Shown here piece after piece: positions 54,708 to 64,000 of a stretch of DNA of 64,000 nucleotides (positions within the stretch are counted from its first letter, which is position 1; every line of letters starts with the position of its first letter). The notes beneath the pieces were generated by a model. That model worked only from the letters and a program-made list of their open reading frames with translations, had not been told where the DNA came from and made no database searches. The stretch covers positions 110,019 through 174,018 of the forward strand of contig UESW01004819.1 in assembly GCA_900491605.1 (NCBI GenBank), given 5' to 3'. The translations under genes and the position numbers were made by a program. Origin of the DNA: Calamus simplicifolius. Lineage: Eukaryota > Streptophyta > Magnoliopsida > Arecales > Arecaceae.

Positions 54708-55616
54708 TTATTTGTTCATCATATGTACAAATAATTTTTCCTTAACATTCCTTCTACTATAATGGATCATATCCATTATTATTTTATCTTCTTCAGGTAG
54801 GTCAGCATTCCCTTCTTCATTTACCTCTTGTGTATCTGAGTCATTCTTATCCTTCAGTGTGATGTCCTTGAATTGATCTTCAATGTCATCTGCATCATTT
54901 ATACCTTTTTTCTTCCTTGATGGAAGATCATTAGATTCATCAAAGATAATATGAATTGATTCTTCAACTACTAAAGTCTTTTTGTTGAATATTCTAAAAG
55001 TTCTACTATGTAAAGAATATCCGAGAAAAATTCCTTCATCAGACTTAGCATCAAATTTATCAAGGTTTGATTTTTTATTATTTAATACAAAACATCGGCA
55101 TCCAAAAACATGAAAGTAACTTATATTAGGTTTTCTTCCTTTCCAAATTTTATATGGAATCTTTTTTAAAATAGGTCTGATTAATGCACGATTTAAAACA
55201 TAACATGCAGTGTTGATAGCTTCTGCCCAAAAATATTTTGGAAGATTGCTTTCACACAACATGGTACGTGCCATTTCCTCTAATATTCTATTCTTTCTTT
55301 TAACTAGTCCATTTTGTTGTGGTATTCTTGGTGTAGAAAAATTATGTTCAATTCCATTTTCATTACAAAATTCTTCAAAAGATTTATTTTCAAATTCTTT
55401 TTCATGATCACTTCGTATCGATAAAACAGAAAAATTCTTTTCGTTTGTAATTCTTTTAAATAATTTTTGAAATGCTGGAAATGCTTCGTCTTTACTAGAT
55501 AGAAATAAAACCCATGTAAAGTGAGAGAAATCATCAATAACAACAAAACCGTATCTTTTTCCTCCTAGACTAGTTGTTCTTGTAGGACCAAATAAATTCA
55601 TATGCAAGAGCTCCAA
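54708..55616 (-). pseudogene. SIRE-like Copia integrase with lost catalytic residues
   Basis: Longest open frame in the window with a real family (302 codons). The core is HMNLFGPTRTTSLGGKRYGF (normally Asp where Asn stands), RSDHEKEFENKSFEEFC (second Asp kept, following Gly changed to Glu) and PQQNGLVKRKNRILEEM (Glu replaced by Lys). Two of three DDE residues are therefore gone although the frame is open. The tail runs VFGCRCFVLNNKK, EGIFLGYSLHSRTFRIFNKK and an acidic linker to the stop. RT should follow but does not. Confidence 0.9.
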
Positions 55617-55703
55617 AGGTCTAGTAGTGAAACTAAATTCTTTGATTTAAAAGATACTCGGGTTTGTTTTCTAAATTGACAAGCATTACAAATCTTATCT
55701 TTT

Positions 55704-55990
55704 TCAAAAAACAAGTTTTGGCAAACCATGCACTAAATCCTTCTTAATTAATTTAGATAATAAATCAATGCTTGCATAAGCTAGCCTACGATGCCATAAC
55801 CAACTATTATCGGTTTTATTGTTTGTAGCAACTAGGCAATCAATATTTTGATCATGCAAATCATTTAAATTAACTATATATACATTACCATGCCTTTGAC
55901 CAATAAATCTCATATTTTCATTAGTAGGATTTTTAACAATGCATAAGGATGATTCAAATGTAACATTAAATCCTTTGTCACATAATTAAC
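55704..55990 (-). pseudogene. SIRE-like Copia pre-integrase domain
   Basis: WLWHRRLAYASIDLLSKLIK (HxxH-type region, 55760-55800), preceded by MRFIGQRHGNVYIVNLNDLH. It connects protease with integrase after a frame change near 55640-55700. Confidence 0.82.
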
Positions 55991-56425
55991 TAATACTAAG
56001 TAAATTGTGTTTCAGTCCTTTCACAAGCAAAACATTATCAACATAAGCATGAGGTGTGATACCTATTTTTTCAATGCCAATTATTTTTTTCTTGGCCATT
56101 ATCACCGAAAGTAACAACACCTCCAACTTTTGCTTCCAAAGTGATGAATTACGATTCATCACCGGTCATGTGTCTTGAGCACCCGCTATCCAAGTACCAT
56201 TGTCTTTTAATTGCTCGAGTTGCAAGACACACCTATACACAATTTTAATTTTATTTTTAGGTACTCAAGCTTTCTTGGGTCCTTTAGGGTTAGTCAAGAT
56301 GGTTCCTTTTGGAGCCCATATTTTTCTTATCTTTTGTGTTTGACAAATATAAACTTTGTGTCCTATTTGTTCACATTTAAAACATGCAATTTTAGTAGAA
56401 TCATAAGTATGCTCATAGATATTTT
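55991..56425 (-). pseudogene. SIRE-like Copia protease
   Basis: QWYLDSGCSRHMTGDES at about 56150-56205 is the Copia protease active site (D-S-G). Flanking sequence (KTKHVLNVNK upstream; VVTFGDN and GKGLKHNLL-like downstream) is recognisable but broken by several stops and shifts. Confidence 0.8.
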
Positions 56426-57127
56426 TTAAAATTTTTGTCTTTCAAAAGTATTGTATCCAAGACCAGCTCTATTGTAAACAACTCTTTGACTATTTAAAAT
56501 TATTTCTAATTTTTCTGAGCTTAGAGTAAATCTATCAACAATTGGTTTTAATTTATTCACTTCATTTATCAAATCTTGGTTTTCCTTTAACAATGATTCA
56601 TTATCCTTTGAAATTCTTTCCTTTTCAAGAGTAAGATTTTTTATTTTTTTTTTCAATTCTTTGTTCTTTGAACTTAAATTTGTAAAATCATCAATAAGTT
56701 CATAAAATGCACATTGTAATTCATCAAAAGTAAAGTCATCTAAAAAGTTAGGGCTTATCTCATCATTATCAGCCATGAAGCAAACATTTGTAACTTCAGT
56801 TTTCTCTTCTTCTTCTGAACTCGTAGCTTCACTGTCGCTCCAAGTAGCCATCATTGCTTTCTTCTTTATTCTCTTAGATCCTTTCTTTAATAGTGGACAA
56901 TCTGGTCTGATGTGTCCAGGCTTTTTGCACTCATAGCATGTTGGAGGTTCACTCTTTTCCTTATCTTTGCTATGGTCTCCTTTGATAAATTGTTTTCTTT
57001 TTCCAAATTTCTTTCTCTTCATGAACTTTTTAAATTTTCTTGAAATAAGTGCCATTTCATCATCTTTCTCACTGTCACTCGTGGTTTCTTCACTTTCATC
57101 TTCTTGAGTTACACTCTTCAATGTCAT
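56426..57127 (-). pseudogene. SIRE-like Copia gag, C-terminal part with zinc knuckle
   Basis: 233 codons. Basic region KKFMKRKKFGKRKQF, then CYECKKPGHIRPDCP (CX2CX4HX4C nucleic-acid-binding knuckle, about 56895-56940), then an acidic stretch and a predicted coiled coil (LKKKIKNLTLEKERISKDNE). It joins gag to the protease. Confidence 0.87.
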
Positions 57128-57805
57128 GGTCCTTTTCTTCTTTGATTCATCTTCATCGATATGTTGTCGTTACTAAAGCTCATGAGTCATCAAAGAACCA
57201 ACCAACTCTTCAAGTGATAAAGTGTTGAGATCTTTTGCTTCTTGAATTGCAGTGACTTTTGCTTCCTACGTCCTAGGTAAAGATCTTAAGATTTTTCTAA
57301 CAAGATCACTGTTAGCATAAGATTTTTCAAGACTTTTCAGTCCATTAATAATGTCAGTAAATCTTATAAACATATTAGTAATATTTTCAGCAGGATCCAT
57401 CTTAAATAATTCATACTTATGAACAAGCATTTTTTTTGGATTCCTTTACTTGATTTGTACCCTCATGGGTGACTTCAAGTCTATCCTAGATTTTCTTAGC
57501 AGAAATGCAAGTTGATATGCGGTTAAACTCATTTGCATCAAGAGAGCAATAAAGAACATTAATAGCCTTAGCATTTAATTGAGCTAATTTCTTATTTGCT
57601 CATCCCATTCTGATTCAGGTTTTGCAATATTAATATTTTCAATCATAATAGTGGGTGTGTGTGGTCCATTAATTATAATTCCCCATAAATCATAATCTAG
57701 TGCTTGAATGAAGATTTTTATTCATGCTTTCCAATATGTGTAATTTATTCTATTGAACAAAGGTGATCTATTAGTTGATTGTCCTTCAGTCAACATAGAA
57801 CTCAT
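57128..57805 (-). pseudogene. SIRE-like Copia gag, N-terminal UBN2-type domain
   Basis: ATG at 57805 reads MSSMLTEGQSTNRSPLFNRI, then NYTYWKA followed by a stop. Fragments MFIRFTDIINGLKSLEKSYA and ILRSLPRT, then DLNTLSLEELVGSLMTHEL, belong to the gag-polypeptide (UBN2-like) domain. At least four stops and several frame changes. Confidence 0.82.
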
Positions 57806-57865
57806 TGGGATACTACTGATCTTTGGCTCCAAGCTAATCAAAGCTATAGGAATCAAGAGCACTCT

Positions 57866-57877
57866 GCTCTGATACCA
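57866..57877 (-). other. Primer-binding site of the SIRE-like element
   Basis: Minus strand TGGTATCAGAGC, 2 bp from the LTR end at 57880. Confidence 0.85.
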
Positions 57878-57879
57878 TT

Positions 57880-58240
57880 TGTTGCCCAGATGTAGTAACC
57901 CAAGAGGGGGGTGAATTGGGTTATTAAAAAATTAATTACTATGCAGATATGTGCTTAAACCCTAATTTTGATTTGCAGCGGTGAAGTGGGATGCACAAAA
58001 TAATAACAATAAAGAATCAAACAACCACAAACACACAGAAGTTTATAGTGGTTCGGTGCCAAACTCAGCACCTACATCCACTCTCCAAAACCTTTTGGGA
58101 ATTCCACTAATCGTATCACAACGATTACAACCTCTAGCCTTCCCTGGTTAGCCCTCTTGTTTATACGGCACAAGGCAGCCTAAAACCCCTAGCCAAACCA
58201 GGCTAGTCCTTTTGTTTCACGGCACAAGGAAGCCAAAAAC
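57880..58240 (-). repeat. Partial LTR of the SIRE-like element
   Basis: Plus strand TGTTGCCCAGATGTAGTAAC onward. 361 bp remain in the window before the CACTA terminus; the rest should lie beyond the CACTA element, outside the window. Confidence 0.8.
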
Positions 58241-58257
58241 CACTACAAGAAAATACT

Positions 58258-59350
58258 GAAATAGCGATGCAAATTTAGCGACGCATAATTGCGTCGCTAA
58301 ATTATGACCACTTTGCGACGCCTCTGTGTCAATAAAATATTGCGACGCAATTAGCGACACATAAGCGACTTAATTAACCATAAAATTAAAAAAAATTAAA
58401 TTTTTAATATTGCGACGCAAATATTGCATTGCAATATTTTTAAATTAATTTTTTATGAAATATAAATATTAATAAAAATATTGCGACGCAATATTTGCGT
58501 CGCAATGTTTTTAACAGAATTAAATATTTTAAATAGCGACGCAATAAAATAGATAATTAGAAAAATTATTTTTAATTTAGTGATGCACCAATTGCATCGC
58601 AAATAATTTAAATGAATTAAATTTTATAAAATTTAATTATCGAAAAAAAATATTGTGACGCATCACAGTGTGTCGCAATATTTTTAAAAGAATTAAATAT
58701 ATTAAATAGTGACGCATTAGCGATGCAATAAAATAGAAAATAAGAAAAATTATTTTTAATTTAGCGATGCAACAAATGCATCGCAAATAATTTAAATGAA
58801 ATTATTTTTTTTAAAGTACAAATAGTTTACAAATATTACAATGCATAACAGTATCGCAATGTTTTGAAAAGAATTAAATATTTTAAATAGCGACGCCTTA
58901 GCGACGCAATAAACTAGAAAAATAAAAAAATTATTTTTAATTTAGCGATGCAACAATTGCATCACAAATAATTTAAATAAAATTATATTTTTTACAGTAT
59001 AAATATTTTAAAAAATATTGCGACGCAACTCAGTGCGTCGCAATGTTTTGAAAAAAAATTAAATATTTTAAATAGCGATGCATTAGCGACGCAATAAACT
59101 AGAAAATAAATTAAAATTATTTTTAATTTAGTGACGCAATAAATGCGTCATAATTATTTTAAATAAAATTAAATTTTATAAATTATAAATATGAGAAAAA
59201 ATAATTACGACGTAACAAAGTGAGTTGCAATGTTTTTAAAAAATTAATTATGTTAAATAGCGACGCATTAGCGACGTAATAAGCCAAAAAATTAATTAAG
59301 AAAATTATGTTTTAATATAGCGATGCACTTGTTGCATCGTAATTATTAGA
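58258..59350. repeat. CACTA 2 subterminal repeats, outer block
   Basis: Spaced pairs of (T/A)GCGACGCAA and complements, many decayed by CG to TG/CA change (GCGATGCA, GTGACGCA), in AT-rich DNA. A ~165-bp higher-order period is visible (TTTTAAATAGCGACGC ... AAAATTATTTTTAATTTAG recurs about six times). Confidence 0.9.
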
Positions 59351-59454
59351 ATTAAAATTAATTTTTTATATAATATAATTATCATATTAAAAAAATATGA
59401 TGCAACCCTTTGCATCGTAATATATTTAAAAAAATTAATTATGTTAAATAGCGA

Positions 59455-60988
59455 TCGGTCCAAAATCGATCGTGATCGATCGGAATAAGGGCTTGGATCG
59501 ATCACAACCCTCGGATCATCGCCGATCGGACCGATCGCCACGTTTCGAGATCGGTCGTGGCCGATCGGAATTAGGGCTTGGATCGATCGCAACCGTTGGA
59601 TCGTCGCCGATCTCGGATGGATCGCCATGGTCTGAGATCGATCGTGGCCGATCAGGATCAGGGCTTGGATCGATCGCAACCGTCGGATCGTCGTCGATCT
59701 CGGACGGATTGCAACTGTCCGAGATAGGTCGTGGCCGATCGGGATCAGGGCTTGGATCGATCGCAACCGTTGGATCGTCACCGATCTCGGACGGATCACC
59801 ACGGTCCGAGATCGGTCGTGGCCGATCGGGATCAGGGCTTGGATCGATCACAACCGTCGGATCATCGCCGTTCTCGGACGGATCGCCATGTTTCGAGATC
59901 GGTCGTGGCCGATCAGGATCAGGGCTTGGATCGATCGCAACCGTTGGATCGTCGCCGTTCTCGGACGGATCGCCACGTTTCGAGATCGGTCGTGGCCGAT
60001 CGGGATCAGGGCTTGGATCGATCGCAACCGTTGGATCATCGCCATTCTCGGACGGATTGCAACTGTCCGAGATAGGTCATGGCCGATCGGGATCACGGCT
60101 TGGATCGATCGCAACCATCGGATATTTGCCGATCGGACCGATTGCCACGGTCTGAGATCGGTCGTCACCGATCGTGATCAGGGCTTGGATCGATCGCAAT
60201 CGTTGGATCGTCGCCGATCTCGGACGGATCGTCATGGTTCGAGATCGATCGTGGTGATCGGGATCAGGGCTTGGATCGATCGCAACCGTCGGATCGTCGC
60301 CGATCTCGGACGAATTGCAACTGTCCGAGATAGGTCGTGGCCGATCGGGATCATGGCTTGGATCGATCGCAACCGTCGGATCTTTGCTGATCGGACCGAT
60401 TGCCACGGTTCGAGATCGGTCTTCGCCGATCAGGATCAGGGCTTGGATCGATCGCAACCGTTGGATCGCCGCCGATCTTGGACGGATCGCCACGGTTCGA
60501 GATTGGTCGTGGCCGATCGGGATCAGGGCTTGGATCGATCGCAACCATCAGATCGTCGTCGATCTCGGACGGATTGCAACTGTCCGAGATCGGTCATGGC
60601 CGATCGGGATCAGGGCTTGGATCGATCGCAACCGTCGGATCGTCACCGATCTCGGACGGATTGCAACTGTCCGAGATAGGTCGTGGTCGATCGGGATCAG
60701 GGCTTGGATTGATCGCAACCGTCGGATCGTCGCCGATCTCGGACGGATTGCAACTATCCGAGATAGGTCGTGGTCGATCGGGATCAGGGCTTGGATCGAT
60801 CGCAACCGTTGGATCATCACCGATCTCGGATGGATCACCACGGTCCGAGATCGGTCGTGGTTGATCAGGATCAGGGCTTGGATCGATCGCAATCGTCGAA
60901 TCATCGCCGATCTCAGACGTATCGCCACAGTTTGAGATCGGTCGTGGCCGATCGGGATCAGGGCTTGGATCGATCACAACCGTCGGAT
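59455..60988. repeat. 87-bp GATCGATC tandem array
   Basis: About 17 units; successive GGGCTTGG positions (59661, 59748, 59835) give an 87-bp period. The unit has GGATCGATCGCAACCGTCGG, ATCTCGGAC...GTCCGAGAT in many copies (9-bp arms) and GGTCGTGGCCGATCGGGATC. 87 is divisible by three, so long frames on both strands remain open. CG-rich, unlike the AT-rich subterminal repeats on both sides. Confidence 0.93.
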
Positions 60989-61014
60989 TTTATCTGTATT
61001 AATAAATAAAAAGA

Positions 61015-61920
61015 AAATATTGCGACGCATAATTTGCATCGCAATTTTTTTAAATAAATATATCTAATTAAAAATATTAAAAAATATTGCGACGTAATAT
61101 GGCGTCGCAATTATTATCATAAATTATTAATATTATCATTAATAAATAAAAAAATATTGTGAATATATGTGTCGCAATTATTTTAGTAAATTCAAAATTT
61201 GCAGTATTAATAAATAAATGAAATATAATATTGTGACGCATATGTTGCGTCGCAATATTTTTAAAATAAATTTATGTAATTAAAAATTTTTTAAAATAAT
61301 TGCGACGCCATTTATCGTCGCAATTATTAACATTAATTATAAATATTATCATTTATAAATATTAACAAATTATTGTGATGCCTTAGCAACGCAGTTTAAA
61401 AAAATATAAACAAATATTGCGACGAAATATGCATCGCAATATATATGATTTTTATCAGTATTAATAAATAAAAGAAATATAATATTGCGATGCATAAATG
61501 CGTCGTAATATTATTAAAAAATATAGCTGATTAAAAATATTAAAAAATTATTGCGATGCAATTTTTCATCACAATTATTATAATAAATTTAAATATTTTC
61601 ATTTAAAAATATTTAAAAAATAATTGCGACGCACTGCTTGCATCGCAATTAATGTAATAAGTTTTTATTTTAATCAATTTAAAATATTAAAAAATATTGC
61701 GACGCCTTAGCGATACAATTATTAGAAAATATTTTAATTTTTCCCGCCAGAGGATGGCGCCAATTTAGCGACTCATTAGCGACGCATTTATTGGCGTCCC
61801 TATGTTTTCAGAAAATATTATAAACATATATTAACGATGGATTAGCGACGCACTAGTGCGTCGCTAAGACAAAAAAAAAAAAAAATTGCAACGCAAATTA
61901 CGACGCAATTATTGCGTCGC
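61015..61920. repeat. CACTA 2 subterminal repeats, inner block
   Basis: Further GCGACGCAA pairs (ATTGCGACGCATAATTTGC type) in AT-rich DNA with the recurring spacer CAGTATTAATAAATAAA, ending with a dense cluster at 61830-61920 close to the gene start. Confidence 0.9.
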
Positions 61921-61930
61921 TAATTACATA

Positions 61931-61937
61931 TATTTAA
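61931..61937 (+). promoter_or_regulatory. TATA-like box of the CACTA 2 gene
   Basis: TATTTAA in ATATATTTAAGCCACCC, right after the last GCGTCGC cluster and before the GC-rich leader. Placing subterminal sites next to the promoter is typical of CACTA elements. Confidence 0.5.
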
Positions 61938-61944
61938 GCCACCC

Positions 61945-62070
61945 GTTCTCCTCTTCTTCCCCGTCTTGACCTAGCCGCCGCCGTGATCCCCGCTCGCTGC
62001 TGGCGCATCCCCTGTGGTCCTTCGGCTACCCGGCGATCTCATCCGACTCTGGCTTGTTATCTCGACCAAG
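61945..62070 (+). other. Leader exon of the CACTA 2 transposase gene
   Basis: GC-rich CT-rich stretch (CCGTTCTCCTCTTCTTCCCC) ending CTCGACCAAG with a donor GTTAGC at 62071. No convincing start codon, so probably 5' untranslated. Confidence 0.5.
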
Positions 62071-62109
62071 GTTAGCCCCAATACTCTAAAAATTTTTTTT
62101 TTTTTTTTA

Positions 62110-63325
62110 TGATTTCCCTACGGCCACGGCCGCTGCCGTGGCCGTCTTCTCCGGCCACGGCCGCTGCCGTGGCCGGCAGTGGCCTGGCCACGGTGGCCAG
62201 GCCACTGTAAAAAAAAAAAAAAATTTTTTCTTAACAGGGGGGGGGAGGGGGGAAACCCCCCCCCCCCCCCTTTTTTATTTCTTGTCCAGCCACGGCCGTG
62301 GCCGGCCGGACAAGGCGGCCACGGCCGCTGCCGTGGCCGTCTTCTTCGGCCACGGCGCTGCCGTGGCCGGCAGTGGCCTGGCCACGGTGGCCAGGCCACT
62401 GTCATCAAAAAAAATTTTTTTTTTTTTTAACAGGGGGGAGGGGAGGAAACCCCCCCCCCCCCCCTTTTTTTTCTTGTCCGGCCATGGCCGTGGCCGCGGC
62501 CGGACAAGGCGGGCCGCTGCCGTGGCCGTCTTCTCCGGCCACGGCCGCTGCCGTGGCCGGCAGTGGCCTGGCCACGGTGGCCAGGCCACTGTCATCAAAA
62601 ATTTTTTTTTTTTTTAACAGGGGGAGGGGAGGAAACCCCCCCCCCCCCCCCCCCCTTTGTTTTTTCTTGTCCGGCCACGGCCGTGGCCGCGGCCGGACAA
62701 GGCGGCCACGGCCGCTGCCGTGGCCGGCAGTGGCCTGGCCACGGTGGCCAGGCCACTGTGAAAAAAAAATTTTTTTTTTAACAGGGGGGGGGAGGGGGGA
62801 AACCCCCCCCCCCCCCCCTTTCTTTTCTTGTCCGGCCACGGCCGCTGCCGTGGCCGGCAGTGGCCTGGCCACGGTGGCCAGGCCACTGTGACAAAAAAAA
62901 AAAAAAATTTCCTTAACAGGGGGGAGGGGGGGAAACCCCCCCCCCTTTCTTTTCTTGTCCGGCCACGGCCGCTGCCGTGGCCGGCAGTGGCCTGGCCACG
63001 GTCAAAAAAAAAAAAAAATTTCCTTAACAGGGGGGAGGGGGGAAACCCCCCCCCCCCCCCCCCCCCTTTCTTTTCTTGTCCGGCCACGGCCACTGCCGTG
63101 GCCGCAGTGGCCTGGCCACGGTGGCCAGGCCACTGTGACAAAAAAAAAATTCTTAACAGGGGGGGGGGGGGGGAAACCCCCCCCCCCCCCCCCCCCCCTT
63201 TATTTCTTGTCCGGCCACGGCCGTGGCCACGGCAGCAGTTGGCCATGGTGGCCAGGCCACTGTCATCACAAAAAAAAAAAAAAATTTTGTTTTAACACGG
63301 GGGAGGGGGGAAACCCCCCCCCCCT
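62110..63325. repeat. GC-palindrome and homopolymer array in the first intron
   Basis: Eight units with spacing of AACAGG phrases between about 110 and 194 bp. Each unit has CGGCCACGGCCGCTGCCGTG (hairpin CGGCCACGGC/GCCGTGGCCG), AGTGGCCTGGCCA-CGG-TGGCCAGGCCACT (13-bp perfect arms), an A-run then T-run, a G-run (GGGGGGAGGGG) and a C-run (up to about 20). Repeat-driven frames on both strands are not genes. Run lengths may include sequencing or assembly error. Confidence 0.92.
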
Positions 63326-63854
63326 CTGTTTTTCAATAAAGCTGTTTGGATAGACTTTTGTTATGTCTTGATTATTCAATAATATTTGTAATGCTAGATA
63401 GGAAGTCTTGTTGTATTATTATTTAATTTACATAATATTTATGCAATAATTAATTTAAGCAGAATGTTTATGACAATAGTATTTGTGCATTTATACTCAT
63501 TTACATTTGTTATGTCTTGATTATTTATATTCTGCTGCAAACTGAATGATGCATTACATTTTGAAATGCTAAATAAAATGTTTTGTTGTAATATTATTTA
63601 ATTTCCAGCAACAAATTAGTAGTTTCAATGATTTACATTTTAGTATTCGCAAACATTTGTATTTGACACAATAATCTTAAAAAGTTAGTGATTACATGTA
63701 TAATTCACAAGAAGTTAAGAATAACAAGCATAAGTTCGAGCATAATCACAGTTAACCTTTAGACCCGTTTGAGAATTTGTAAGCCTTAGTCTTGCAAATT
63801 CTCAAATTGTCCTGGTGGACAGTTTGGGAATATTTCTTGTGACATGTTAGTCTG
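63326..63854 (+). other. AT-rich intron sequence; no gene seen
   Basis: TTATGTCTTGATTATT and TTTTGTTGTAATATTATTTAAT-like phrases occur twice. A 12-bp perfect inverted repeat, TTTGAGAATTTG/CAAATTCTCAAA, lies at 63768-63806. Confidence 0.5.
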
Positions 63855-63992
63855 CTAGTAATCATCGTGGGGTGAGATTTCGGTTTGCATTTGCTCATAC
63901 GTTCTCCTAGTGTGGCTTATATACCACACATTTAGGAGAACATATGGGGAAATGCTGCCGAAATTTCAATGTTACCGATCGATGATAATTAA
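63855..63992 (+). ncRNA. Long imperfect foldback in the CACTA 2 intron (possible small-RNA precursor)
   Basis: Left arm 63874-63915 (GAGATTTCGGTTTGCATTTG ... GTTCTCCTAGTGTGG) pairs with 63924-63967 (CCACACATTTAGGAGAAC ... GCTGCCGAAATTTC) around an 8-nt loop. Pairing resumes outside it (AATCATCG at 63859-63866 with CGATGATAATTA near 63979). The hairpin size and mismatch level fit a plant miRNA or siRNA precursor, but transcription and processing are not shown. Confidence 0.4.
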
Positions 63993-64000
63993 TAGCAGAA

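Larger units (their letters stand above)
54708..58240 (-). mobile_element. SIRE-like Copia element, truncated (no RT or RNase H)
   Basis: Minus orientation: partial LTR (57880-58240), primer site, gag with zinc knuckle, protease, integrase, then truncation near 54708. The LTR carries the phrase ACCCAAGAGGGGGGTGAAT, which I know from SIRE/Maximus-type elements. The LTR is cut at 58240 by a CACTA insertion. All genes are broken. Confidence 0.82.
58241..64000 (+). mobile_element. CACTA element 2, 5' part, runs off the window
   Basis: 5' terminus CACTACAAGAAAATACTG at 58241, then GCGACGCAA-type subterminal repeats (58258-59350 and 61015-61920) split by an 87-bp array (59455-60988). A TATA box and short GC-rich leader exon follow (61931-62070), then an intron with a complex array (62110-63325) and AT-rich sequence with a long foldback (63855-63992). 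Transposase genes would lie to the right. Same family as the fragment ending at 32697. Confidence 0.88.

Noticed and set aside
49725..57877. TGGTATCAGAGC sites as tRNA gene pieces
   Set aside because: These are 12-bp primer-binding sites beside LTR ends; there is no tRNA fold around them.
32698..58240. AAC next to both CACTA ends (right of element 1, left of element 2), as if one element
   Set aside because: A 3-bp match is expected often by chance. The ends are 25 kb apart in an order that cannot bound one element, and each is explained by its own element.
59472..60977. Long open frames on both strands (up to 263 codons) as possible novel repeat proteins
   Set aside because: They follow the 87-bp array, whose period is a multiple of three, so several frames stay open together on both strands. 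No start context, no family, and they sit in CACTA subterminal DNA.
62118..63353. Overlapping open frames in the GC/homopolymer array
   Set aside because: Pro/Gly/Phe-rich translations of palindromes and homopolymer runs; frames would shift with each change of run length.

Overview
This is a plant nuclear window made almost entirely of transposable elements. The element types (Tat-lineage Ty3/Gypsy with an antisense ORF, Ty1/Copia with initiator-Met-tRNA-type primer sites, CACTA elements, Helitron-like termini, a MULE gene with an OTU domain, and a plant mobile domain gene) fix it as an angiosperm. The GC-rich Gypsy elements lean towards a monocot, but the species cannot be decided from this sequence. 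I see no intact host gene, no tRNA or rRNA gene and no intact transposon gene. Every recognisable coding region carries stops, frameshifts, deletions or nested insertions, or runs off the window.

Layout. 1-4371 (+): 3' half of a MULE transposase/SWIM/OTU-protease gene, split by a 2.1-kb solo LTR (955-3101, target duplication GATAC). 4641-10413 (-): a convergent plant mobile domain (PMD) pseudogene, split by an LTR plus partial-LTR insertion (5586-9541, target duplication CACCC). 11641-13725: a very old Gypsy remnant. 13907-27363 (+): a 13.5-kb Tat-type Gypsy element (target duplication ATCCT) with gag-protease-RT-RNase H-RNase H-integrase, a ~140-bp tandem array, an antisense ORF region, and LTRs that differ in copy number of a 58-bp repeat. 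27369-30960: head-to-tail Helitron-like termini in very T-rich DNA. 30968-32697 (+): 3' end of a CACTA element. 32698-33118: a stretch resembling the 5' end of an ordinary gene. 33124-40133 (-): a non-autonomous Tat-type Gypsy element (target duplication AGTTA) with a gag stub, an internal LTR fragment, an integrase tail and two palindromic tandem arrays. 40257-40637: a short Helitron-like element. 41613-50152 (-): a Copia element (target duplication TGAGA), itself hit in gag by a 2.0-kb solo LTR (45655-47688, target duplication TTATC). 53532-54700 (+): a Copia-type LTR. 54708-58240 (-): a SIRE-like Copia element without RT, whose LTR is interrupted by a second CACTA element (58241 to the end, +) of the same GCGACGCAA family as the first.

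Two themes stand out. Four insertions (955, 5586, 13907 and 45655) have exact 5-bp target duplications that I found by reading the junctions, and removal of three of them rejoins a coding frame exactly, so relative insertion order can be read directly. Second, almost every tandem array here, in unrelated elements, has an inverted repeat in each unit. The most striking are an 87-bp GATCGATC array and a GC-palindrome plus homopolymer array, both inside the CACTA element at the right end, followed by a long imperfect foldback.
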